Below, in pieces: positions 5,992 through 12,164 of a DNA stretch of 12,164 nucleotides (position 1 is the stretch's first letter; the number at the start of each line of letters is the position of its first letter). The notes below the pieces were generated by a model. It was not told the origin of the DNA, made no database searches, and saw only the letters and a list, made by a program, of their open reading frames with translations. The stretch comes from CAZRDB01 sp964598695 (GTDB lineage: Bacteria > Armatimonadota > Zipacnadia > UBA1398). Position numbers and translations under genes: made by a program. Location: NCBI GenBank assembly GCA_964598695.1, contig CAZRDB010000154.1, forward strand, positions 1-12,164, in the 5' to 3' direction.

Positions 5992-8592
5992 TCAGTCGCC
6001 GGAGACGACGGTGTCGCACCGGCGATGGGCGGAGGCATCGGCCCAGAGCACGGGTCCGACCGAGAACGGGCAGACGAGGTCGGGGTGACTGGGGATGATC
6101 CGGACGGTGTAGCCCTGGACGCCGGCGTTGCGGCAGGGGACGCGGCCGCTGTACTCGAACGGCCCGGTGACGGTCGGGTCGCTGCAGGCCATTTCGATGG
6201 TCTTCGACTCGGTGATCCCGCCGTGGGGGTCGGAGTCGCCGTAGAAGAGCTGGACGCGGACATCGGTCGGGCGCAGCCCGCCGAGGTGGACGACGGCGCG
6301 GACGCCGAACTGGTCGCCGACCTCGGCCGAGGACTCGCAGTCGTCGATCACGGCCTCGATCCGGACGCCGGACCACGAGTCGCGGACATGGCGGCGCCAG
6401 GCGGCCAACTCGCGGGCGCGGCGGAGGCCGTTCTCGCTGAGGCTGCGCCACCACCGGATGCCGGGGAGGTAGTACTCCTCGGCGTACTCCTTGACCATGC
6501 GGTTGGAGTTGAAGACGGGGCAGATGGCGCCCATGGAGCTGCGCATGAGCGAGATCCACTTGCGCGGGAGGCCGTCGGCCGCACGGTCGTAGAACAGCGG
6601 GATGATCTCCTTCTCGAGGATGTCGAAGAGGGCGCGCGACTCAACCTCGTCCTGGTAGGCGGTCTCCTCGTAGACCTCGCCGTTGCCCACCGTGAAGCCG
6701 GTCTCGGGGGTGTAGCCCTCGACCCACCAGCCGTCGAGCGTGCTGCAGTTGATGGCGCCGTTGGCGGCGGCCTTCATGCCGCTGGTTCCGCTGGCCTCGA
6801 GGGGGACGCGGGGGGTGTTCATCCAGATGTCGCAGCCCTGGACGAGGTAGCGGGCGAGCGACATGTCGTAGTCCTCGAGGAAGACGATGCGGGCGCGGAG
6901 TTCGGGCCGTCGGGCGGCATGGATGATGTCGCGGATGAGTTCCTTGCCGGGGCTGTCCTTGGGGTGCGCTTTGCCGGCGAAGATGATCTGGACCGGCCGT
7001 TGCTGGTCGCTGAGGATCTGGGCGAGCCGCTCCGGATCGCGGAGCAGCAGGGTGGCGCGCTTGTCGGTGGCGAATCGCCGGGCGAAGCCGATGGTGAGGG
7101 CCTCGGGGTCGAGGGCCTCATCGGCTTGGGCGATCTCGGCGGCGGGAGCCCTTCGGCGCTCGAGCTGCTTGCGGAGCCGCTCCCGTGCGAAGGCGACGAG
7201 GCGCTCGCGGCGTCGCTCGTGGGTGCGCCACAGCTCGGTGTCGGGGATGTGCTCGGCCGATTGCCAGACGGAGGCGTCGGCGGGCTCCTGCTGCCAGCGT
7301 CGGCCGAGGTAGCGGTCGAAGAGGGCGCGGAGGTCGTGGGAGATCCAGGAGGGGGTGTGGATCCCGTTGGTGATCGATCCGATGGGGACCTCCTCCTGGG
7401 GGATCTCGGGCCACAGGTGCTTCCAGAGGCCGCGGGAGACCTCGCCGTGCAGCTTGCTGACGCCGTTGCGCCACTCGCTGAGCCGGATGGCCAGGACGGT
7501 CATGCAGAAGGTGGAGGCCTTGTCGCTGGGGTCCTCGCGGCCGAGGGCGAGGAACTGGTCCTCGGAGAGGCCGAGCTGCTGGTAGTAGCCGTCGAAGTAG
7601 CGGACCATGGCCTGGGCCTCGAAGCGGTCGTGGCCGGCGGGGACGGGGGTGTGGGTGGTGAACACATTGGAGACGGCGGTCGCCTCGCGGGCCTCGTCGA
7701 AGGAGCAGCCCTCACGGGCCATGAGGTCGCGGATCCGCTCGAGCGAGAGGAACGCGGAGTGGCCCTCGTTCATGTGGAAGACGACGGGCTGGTAGGGGGT
7801 GGCGCGGAATGCGAGCACGCCGCCGATACCGAGGACGATCTCCTGGCGGATGCGCATGTCGTTGTCGCCGCCGTAGAGCGTCCGGGTGATCTCCTGGATC
7901 CGGGGGGAGTTCTCGGGCAGGTTGGTGTCGAGCAGGAGCAGGGGGACGCGGCCGACGAGGACCTTCCAGACCTGCGCGACGGCGGGCTCGCCGAGGCAGG
8001 GGATCTGGATCCGGAGGGGGCGTCCCAGTTCGTCGAGCATGGGCTGGATGGGCAGGAGGTAGAAGTCGTTGTTGGAGTAGTCCTCCTGCTGCCAGCCGTC
8101 GGGGTTGAGGTACTGGCGGAAGTAGCCCTCCTGGTAGAGCAGACCGACGCCGACGAGAGGGAGGCCGAGGTCGCTGGCGCTCTTGAGGTGGTCGCCGGCG
8201 AGGACGCCGAGGCCGCCGGAGTAGACGGGCACGGCTTCGGAGAGGCCGAACTCCAGCGAGAAGTAGCCGACGAGGCAATCGCGAAGGCCGGGGTTGCTGC
8301 GCTGGAACCAGGTGCTCTCGCTGAGGTAGTCCTCGGAGGCGGCGGAGACGCGGTCGAGGTGGTCGAGGAAGCTCTGGTCGGTGGCGAGTTGGTTGAGGCG
8401 GTCCTGGCTGACGTTGGCGAGCAGGGCGATGGGGTTGTGGTTGACCTCCTCCCAGACCCTGCGGTCGATGCGCCGCAGAAGCTCGATGGAGTCCGGGTGC
8501 CAGCACCACCACAGGTTGCAGGCGATATCCCGCAGACGCTCGAGGTTCTCCGGCAGGTAGGGCCGCACCGTATAGGTCCGTACGGCTTTCAC
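5992..8592 (-). CDS. glgP: Alpha-glucan (glycogen/maltodextrin) phosphorylase, GT35 family, short-type
   Basis: Cytosolic enzyme that releases glucose 1-phosphate from the non-reducing ends of glycogen or maltodextrin using phosphate and pyridoxal phosphate. At 866 residues it matches the bacterial and archaeal subfamily with an N-terminal DUF3417-type region (about 1-100, including NLWWCWHPDS at 26-35), as in Thermotoga AgpA. Landmarks are GYFSLEFGLSEAVPVYSGGLG at 109-129 (given here as EFGLSEA and YSGGLG), FHMNEGHSAF (272-281), FTTHTPVPAGHDRF (311-324), SITNGIHTPSW (406-416) and EASGTSGMKAAANGAIN (599-615). Lys607 is the expected PLP-binding lysine. The start is GTG, nine bases after GAGGAG (8602-8607). 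Hairpins lie on both sides, so it is probably its own transcription unit. The family call is secure; glycogen versus maltodextrin preference is not. Confidence 0.96.
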   Translation of the reverse strand: MKAVRTYTVRPYLPENLERLRDIACNLWWCWHPDSIELLRRIDRRVWEEVNHNPIALLANVSQDRLNQLATDQSFLDHLDRVSAASEDYLSESTWFQRSNPGLRDCLVGYFSLEFGLSEAVPVYSGGLGVLAGDHLKSASDLGLPLVGVGLLYQEGYFRQYLNPDGWQQEDYSNNDFYLLPIQPMLDELGRPLRIQIPCLGEPAVAQVWKVLVGRVPLLLLDTNLPENSPRIQEITRTLYGGDNDMRIRQEIVLGIGGVLAFRATPYQPVVFHMNEGHSAFLSLERIRDLMAREGCSFDEAREATAVSNVFTTHTPVPAGHDRFEAQAMVRYFDGYYQQLGLSEDQFLALGREDPSDKASTFCMTVLAIRLSEWRNGVSKLHGEVSRGLWKHLWPEIPQEEVPIGSITNGIHTPSWISHDLRALFDRYLGRRWQQEPADASVWQSAEHIPDTELWRTHERRRERLVAFARERLRKQLERRRAPAAEIAQADEALDPEALTIGFARRFATDKRATLLLRDPERLAQILSDQQRPVQIIFAGKAHPKDSPGKELIRDIIHAARRPELRARIVFLEDYDMSLARYLVQGCDIWMNTPRVPLEASGTSGMKAAANGAINCSTLDGWWVEGYTPETGFTVGNGEVYEETAYQDEVESRALFDILEKEIIPLFYDRAADGLPRKWISLMRSSMGAICPVFNSNRMVKEYAEEYYLPGIRWWRSLSENGLRRARELAAWRRHVRDSWSGVRIEAVIDDCESSAEVGDQFGVRAVVHLGGLRPTDVRVQLFYGDSDPHGGITESKTIEMACSDPTVTGPFEYSGRVPCRNAGVQGYTVRIIPSHPDLVCPFSVGPVLWADASAHRRCDTVVSGD

Positions 8593-8601
8593 CAGTCACC
8601 A

Positions 8602-8607
8602 CTCCTC
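8602..8607 (-). promoter_or_regulatory. Ribosome binding site of the glucan phosphorylase
   Basis: GAGGAG on the minus strand, nine bases before the GTG at 8592, supports that GTG as the start. The first residues MKAVRTYTVRPYLPENLERL fit the usual family N-terminus. Confidence 0.65.
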
Positions 8608-8737
8608 ACCAGGACGGCTACCGAGGTAGCGTACCGTCGCGACAGCGGGCGGCGCGAGCGAGCCCGCGGTGTCCTTGTTGGTCGGGCATAGATTCGGCCC
8701 TCGGCCCTCGGTCTCCTCGCGGCGGGGCCTGGAAACG

Positions 8738-8773
8738 AAGCCGCCCCCGCCGCAAGGGCGACGGGGGCGGCTT
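8738..8773 (-). terminator. Hairpin downstream of the DUF1080 gene
   Basis: A 16-bp inverted repeat with one C-A mismatch: 8738-8753 pairs with 8758-8773 around the 4-base loop AAGG. It lies 108 bases after the DUF1080 stop and 145 bases before the phosphorylase start, and is followed on the minus strand by CGTTTCC. The stem is very G+C-rich, with a weak U tract. It probably ends the fucose-isomerase-like/DUF1080 transcript. The rest of the 289-base intergenic space should hold the phosphorylase promoter, but I cannot point to clear -35 and -10 boxes. Confidence 0.6.
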
Positions 8774-8881
8774 TGGCGCGAGGTTGGAGACCGGGCGGGC
8801 CGGGAGCGGGCGGGTCGGCGCGCCGCGAGCGATCGCCATGGCGCACCTCCCGCTCCTTTGGCTCCGTGGGTCCGGCGTCTG

Positions 8882-9571
8882 TTACTCGGCATCCATCGGG
8901 AGGATCTTGATGTTCTTGAAGGCGACGGCATAGCCATGGTGCTGCAGGCCGATGTGGCCCATGCGCGCCATGTCCTTGTAGGCGGTGCCGAACTTGTTGT
9001 CGCTGCCGTCGGGGTTCTTGTGGGGCTCGGTCCACTTGTTGAGGTCCATGAGGGTGACGGGGACGCCGTTGTGGACGATGCAGATGGCGTTGTCCTGGCA
9101 GATGAGGTCCATGTGCTCCCACTCGCCGGCGGGCTTGCTCATGTTGAGGACGGGCGCGAGGCAGTCGTAGACGGAGGCGCAGCTATTGCGGTTGCAGCCC
9201 TGGCCGAAGCTGTCGAGGATCTGGGCCTCGATGCCGGTGCCGACCGGGTCGCCGAGGTCGGACCAGCGGAAGAAGACGCCGGAGTTGGCGCCCTGGCTGA
9301 GCTGGAAGTCGAGGCTGAGGATGAAGTCGCCCCACTGGTCCTCGGTGGCGATGTAGCCGCCATCCTTGCCGACGACGGTCTGGAGGGTGCCGTCGACGGC
9401 CGCCCATCCCTCGGCGTCGCCCTGGACGGTCCAGCCGGTGGTGGTCGTGCCGTCGAAGAGCAGCTTCCAGCCGGCGGCTTCCTCGTCGGGGGTGAGAGCG
9501 TTGTCCTGGGCCCAGGCGGCGCCGGCGAGCAGCAGGCAGCCGAGCAGTGCGACGGTCGTCATGCGCATCAT
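8882..9571 (-). CDS. Secreted DUF1080 protein (3-keto-disaccharide hydrolase family)
   Basis: A 229-residue protein with a signal peptide MMRMTTVALLGCLLLAGAAW ending at about Ala21 (AWA/Q), so it acts outside the cytoplasm. The mature part is one concanavalin-like beta-sandwich of the DUF1080 family (named 3-keto-disaccharide hydrolase in Pfam). Hallmarks are GWKLLFDGTTTTGW (34-47), DFILSLDFQLSQGANSGVFF (82-101) and HIGLQHHGYAVAFKNIKI (206-223). Five cysteines in the mature part (126, 131, 137, 158, 164) could form disulfides outside the cell. The start at 9571 has AAGGAG (9582-9587) ten bases upstream and leaves a normal signal peptide; an in-frame GTG- or ATG-type extension upstream to 9643 has no such support. 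It follows the isomerase-like gene by 127 bases on the same strand. Exact substrate unknown. Confidence 0.9.
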   Translation of the reverse strand: MMRMTTVALLGCLLLAGAAWAQDNALTPDEEAAGWKLLFDGTTTTGWTVQGDAEGWAAVDGTLQTVVGKDGGYIATEDQWGDFILSLDFQLSQGANSGVFFRWSDLGDPVGTGIEAQILDSFGQGCNRNSCASVYDCLAPVLNMSKPAGEWEHMDLICQDNAICIVHNGVPVTLMDLNKWTEPHKNPDGSDNKFGTAYKDMARMGHIGLQHHGYAVAFKNIKILPMDAE

Positions 9572-9581
9572 CGAGATCAGT

Positions 9582-9587
9582 CTCCTT
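9582..9587 (-). promoter_or_regulatory. Ribosome binding site that sets the DUF1080 start
   Basis: AAGGAG on the minus strand lies ten bases before the first of three nearby in-frame ATGs (9571, 9568, 9562). It excludes the longer reading frame that begins at 9643, whose extra residues would bury the signal peptide. Confidence 0.6.
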
Positions 9588-9698
9588 AACGCTTCGGTTC
9601 GGGTGGACGCGGGATCCGTGTCCACCATCAAGCCTACACCCATTCCACCCCGGTTCGGCGGCCCCTCTTCTCGGACGCGCGCGGCGGGCCGGGGGATC

Positions 9699-11414
9699 CT
9701 AGCGGCCCGCCTGGCGGAGTTTGGTCGCGACCTCGCCGCCGTTGATGAGGTGGAGCAGCGGCGTGGGTCGGTCGACGCCCTCGATGTAGGCCGGGCGGGC
9801 CTGCCACGGGGTGATCGAGAGCACGTTGGCGAGGTCCATCCAGTACTCGAGGACGGCGGGCCTGAGGCCCCAGGTCATGTGGAGGTGGTTGGCGGGCGCG
9901 TACTGCTTGTACTCGCCCATGCTGGCGTACTTGGGGACGACGAATGTGTGCGGCCAGGTCGGGTTCGAGGTGTCGGCCACGGCCTGGGCCAGCTTGGCGG
10001 GCGGGGCGACGGTCGTCGCCTCGTCCCAGATCAGGGAGAAGATGTTCTGGTCGCCGCTGTAGGCGATCCGGCCGGCGATGCCCTCGATCCCACCGGGCGA
10101 GCAGAAGGTCACGCTGTTGCCGCCGCCGGGGAAGTAGCCGGGGTCGGCGATCGGGAACGAGACGCCGGCCATGATCTGCTCGACATCGGTCCCGGGCATC
10201 GCGGCCCAGTCGAAGGACGCGCTGCCGGAGTTGTCGCCGTCGACGAGTCCCTTGCGGCGCCACAGGGCGTCGGGCTCGACGGCTCCGAGGCCGATCTCCT
10301 CGGCCTTGCGGTTGATCTCCCAGGGCTCCCAGACCTTGCGGAAGTCCATGAACAGGGGCGGGTTGCCGCCGGAGAGCCAGGTGAAGAAGAGCATGGTGAG
10401 GAGGCCCTGCATGTCGGCCTCGGTGGCGAAGGGCATCGCGGGCTTGCGGCCGTTGTGGTCGAAGGTGGAGTTGAACAGCGACTCCATCGCGTCGGCCACG
10501 GGGAGCGGGAGGCCTCGGAGGTCGGAGCCCCACTCGAGCTGGCTCATGAAGCCGCCGCCGACCGCGTTGAGGTCCTTGAGGAGGTCGCGGACGATGAGGT
10601 ACATCGCGAGGCTCTGGTCGAAGCGCTCGCTGTCGCCCTCGCCGGGGAGTTCGATGCGGCCGGGGCAGAGCCTGTCGACCCAGCCGCGCAGCTCCCGCAG
10701 CTCGTCGGGGCAGTAGGCCTTCTTCCGGAGCATGTCGGCGAGCAGTTTCATGTCGAGGCGCGTGATCTCGAGTCCGAGGAGGTTGCGGGTCGGGATCACG
10801 TGCATCAGTGCGGTCTCCATCCCCATGGAGTCGTGGCCGAAGATGACAACGCGGCGGCCCTTGAGGCCGACCTTGGCGACGGCGGCGTAGCACCAGTCGA
10901 CCAGGGCGTCGGCGGTGGCGTCGGTCATCACGGGGTTGAGGCCGGTGTCGGGCCAGGTGCCGACGTTGATGTGGACGAGCTTGCCCGACTGGGAGATCGC
11001 GCCGGCGGCGGCGTGTACGAAGACCACGCCGGGGCGGGGGCCGCTGTTGCCGCAGGTCAGGTTGATCGGGGTCTCCTTGGGGAACTGGCTGAGGAGGGAG
11101 ATCAGGCTGAGCTGCGGGAAGGCCCAGGTGTCGGGCACCGCGACGAGGATGTTGACGCCCTCGGCCTCGAACTGGCGGGCGACCATGTCGGCCTGCTTCT
11201 CGCCATCGATGAGGATCGGGCTGTAGACGACCTTCACGGGGGTGCCGTCGGGCATCTTGACGCGGTCGGCGACGATCTTCGCCGTCATCTCGATGATGTT
11301 CTGGCAGCGGACGCGGGATTCGGCGTCGATCCGGGGATCGCCGGTCGCGCAGACGCCGATGGTCGGCTGCTTGGCCACATGGGCCTGGCTCTCAGGTAAG
11401 CGGATTGCACCCAC
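9699..11414 (-). CDS. L-fucose isomerase family sugar isomerase
   Basis: Cytosolic aldose-ketose isomerase of the FucI/AraA-like fold, 571 residues, close to the 591 of E. coli FucI. With the GTG start, the expected metal-binding residues are Glu332 in MPFATEAD, Asp357 in LFMDFRKVW and His510 in PANHLHMTWG, matching E. coli Glu337, Asp361 and His528 in order and approximate spacing. Other shared stretches are FGHDSMGMETAL (compare GGVSMGIAGS), LFNSTFDHNGRKP, GSASFDWA (compare GSAALDGS), YFPGGGNSVTFCSPGG and NPTWPHTF. The N-terminal region differs more from FucI. A TTG at 11423 is also in frame but touches the ribosome binding site, so GTG 11414 is preferred. It is the first gene after the hairpin behind the GH2-like gene and lies upstream of DUF1080. 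The sugar is unproven: fucose, arabinose or an unusual aldose are all possible. Confidence 0.88.
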   Translation of the reverse strand: MGAIRLPESQAHVAKQPTIGVCATGDPRIDAESRVRCQNIIEMTAKIVADRVKMPDGTPVKVVYSPILIDGEKQADMVARQFEAEGVNILVAVPDTWAFPQLSLISLLSQFPKETPINLTCGNSGPRPGVVFVHAAAGAISQSGKLVHINVGTWPDTGLNPVMTDATADALVDWCYAAVAKVGLKGRRVVIFGHDSMGMETALMHVIPTRNLLGLEITRLDMKLLADMLRKKAYCPDELRELRGWVDRLCPGRIELPGEGDSERFDQSLAMYLIVRDLLKDLNAVGGGFMSQLEWGSDLRGLPLPVADAMESLFNSTFDHNGRKPAMPFATEADMQGLLTMLFFTWLSGGNPPLFMDFRKVWEPWEINRKAEEIGLGAVEPDALWRRKGLVDGDNSGSASFDWAAMPGTDVEQIMAGVSFPIADPGYFPGGGNSVTFCSPGGIEGIAGRIAYSGDQNIFSLIWDEATTVAPPAKLAQAVADTSNPTWPHTFVVPKYASMGEYKQYAPANHLHMTWGLRPAVLEYWMDLANVLSITPWQARPAYIEGVDRPTPLLHLINGGEVATKLRQAGR

Positions 11415-11423
11415 GGCAGACAA

Positions 11424-11429
11424 CTCCTT
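11424..11429 (-). promoter_or_regulatory. Ribosome binding site that sets the isomerase start
   Basis: AAGGAG on the minus strand lies nine bases before GTG 11414 but directly abuts TTG 11423. Normal spacing therefore selects the GTG and shortens the protein by three residues. Confidence 0.65.
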
Positions 11430-11475
11430 CGATCGATAGATGGCCCCGGCGGGGGGCGTGGTTCGGCCAAAGACG

Positions 11476-11498
11476 GACCCGTCCCAGCCGGACGGGTC
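11476..11498 (-). terminator. Hairpin downstream of the GH2-like gene
   Basis: Perfect 9-bp inverted repeat: 11476-11484 pairs with 11490-11498 around the loop CAGCC. It lies 59 bases after the stop of the GH2-like gene and is followed on the minus strand by CGTCTTTGG, a short T-containing tail. It lies upstream of the isomerase ribosome binding site, so it could separate two transcripts. Confidence 0.5.
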
Positions 11499-11557
11499 GG
11501 GAGAGGGTTCCGGCCGCGCGGGCCGATCACCTGCGTTCCGCGGGGCGGTCGCCGCGG

Positions 11558-12164
11558 CTACCGCTCCGTCGGCGGGATGCTCGTGAGCCAGACGGTCTCG
11601 GCGGGCAGGCCCTCGGCGAGGAGGGTCACCTCGATCTCACCGGCCTCCTTGCGCGACTGGATGTAGGCGAGCAGGCGGCCGTGGTGGGTCTGGCGGCGGT
11701 TGTCGCCGTAGTCCTCGCTGCTGTCCTGGTCGCCGCTCTCGATCCCGAGGAGGCGGCCGGGGCCCTCGACGCGCACCTCGACGCGCCGGTCGTCCTCCTC
11801 CACCGGGATGCCTTCGACGTCGGCGAGGCGGACCTCGAGGTGCGCCACGGAGCGGCCGTCGGCATAGAGCAGTCCGGTATCGGGGTGGACGAGGATCCGC
11901 GCCGTCGCCCCGGCCGGTGGCGGCACCGTCTGTCGGCACGCCGGCTTGCCCCCGACCAGGCCGGTCACCTCGACCGCGCCGGTCGGCCGGAAGCCCTCGA
12001 GGCGCACGAGACGCTCGGGTCCGACGGTATGCCGCGCGCTTGGCCGGCCCTCCTGGCGGATCTCGCTGCGCTCGCAGTTCGGGTAGCAGACCCAGCCGCC
12101 GTGGTCGCGGCAGAGGCGGACCATGCGCAAGTCGGCCCAGAGGCTCTCGCGCCAGTAGGAGGTG
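11558..12164 (-). CDS. C-terminal part of a glycoside hydrolase family 2-like protein (5' end outside the window)
   Basis: About 201 residues up to a TAG stop. The frame stays open to the window edge, so this is the tail of a larger protein rather than a short gene starting inside. The visible start, TSYWRESLWADLRMVRLCRD, then GGWVCYPNCERSEIRQEGR, resembles the GH2 beta-galactosidase module that follows the catalytic barrel, whose usual wording is near YTNCDEVELFLNG. The segment SVAHLEVRLADVEGIPV, then VEVRVEGPGRLLGIESGD and AGEIEVTLLAEGLP, matches the last beta-sandwich of that family (DUF4982-like or big-sandwich type). The catalytic domain is not present here, so substrate and activity cannot be checked. 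Its place upstream of the isomerase-like gene suits a glycan-degradation locus. Confidence 0.65.
   Translation of the reverse strand, partial: TSYWRESLWADLRMVRLCRDHGGWVCYPNCERSEIRQEGRPSARHTVGPERLVRLEGFRPTGAVEVTGLVGGKPACRQTVPPPAGATARILVHPDTGLLYADGRSVAHLEVRLADVEGIPVEEDDRRVEVRVEGPGRLLGIESGDQDSSEDYGDNRRQTHHGRLLAYIQSRKEAGEIEVTLLAEGLPAETVWLTSIPPTER

Noticed and set aside
5947..8691. Plus-strand open frame of about 914 codons opposite the phosphorylase
   Set aside because: It mirrors the phosphorylase codons. The translation is a monotonous mix of Gly, Ala, Val, Asp and Glu with no motif, as expected from high-G+C antisense.
8694..8714. Three tandem TCGGCCC-like heptamers, the last imperfect
   Set aside because: Too short and imperfect to call a functional repeat in G+C-rich intergenic DNA.
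9536..9571. Possible lipoprotein signal (LLGC at residues 9-12) in the DUF1080 protein
   Set aside because: The cysteine is too close to the N-terminus and Leu at -2 is atypical; the AWA/Q cleavage site of an ordinary signal peptide fits better.
9683..9711. 8-bp inverted repeat across the stop of the isomerase-like gene
   Set aside because: The 13-base loop, an arm inside the coding sequence and no T tract make it a poor terminator; chance is likely at this base composition.
9366..11399. Plus-strand open frame of about 677 codons opposite the isomerase and DUF1080 genes
   Set aside because: Antisense shadow of two well-supported genes; no motif of its own.

Overview
This is a very G+C-rich bacterial scaffold fragment, probably from a metagenome. 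Two 10-N gaps interrupt it (709-718 and 5448-5457), each flanked on one side by about 65-75 bases of degraded, homopolymer-rich sequence. The gene mix is a Gfo/Idh/MocA oxidoreductase, a DUF1080 protein, an L-fucose-isomerase-like enzyme, a GH2 tail, a UroD-fold protein and a short-type alpha-glucan phosphorylase. It recalls heterotrophic glycan degraders such as Armatimonadota, Hydrogenedentota, Latescibacterota or Planctomycetota. The RecQ-phosphoribosyltransferase fusion also recalls Actinobacteria, so I do not commit to a phylum.

Layout. Positions 1-124 hold no gene I can support. On the plus strand at 125-2660 lie a Gfo/Idh/MocA oxidoreductase (split by gap 1), a tandem-ACT protein and a formate/nitrite-family channel, closely spaced and probably co-transcribed. 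They converge on minus-strand genes that fill the rest of the window. Read in transcription order from the right edge, these are: the C-terminal part of a GH2-like glycosidase (runs off the edge); an L-fucose isomerase family enzyme; a secreted DUF1080 (3-keto-disaccharide hydrolase family) protein; glycogen/alpha-glucan phosphorylase; a UroD-family protein (split by gap 2); and a RecQ helicase with a C-terminal ComF-like phosphoribosyltransferase domain. Strong hairpins lie after the GH2-like gene, after the DUF1080 gene and after the phosphorylase, so the minus strand probably forms several transcription units.

How the genes may work together. The right half looks like sugar catabolism: glycoside cleavage, aldose-ketose isomerisation, keto-disaccharide hydrolysis and glucan phosphorolysis. 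The oxidoreductase at the left edge is of the class that can make 3-keto sugars, but it is 8 kb away and on the other strand, so a link is only inferred. The helicase, channel and ACT protein have no obvious role in that theme.

The clearest unexpected result is technical. The degraded sequence just after gap 1 is a noisy copy of the sequence just before it, so the two contig ends overlap and the gap is not real missing DNA. Merging them restores one oxidoreductase reading frame, and a similar but weaker case holds for gap 2. I found no CRISPR array, RNA gene, insertion sequence or convincing undescribed defence system.
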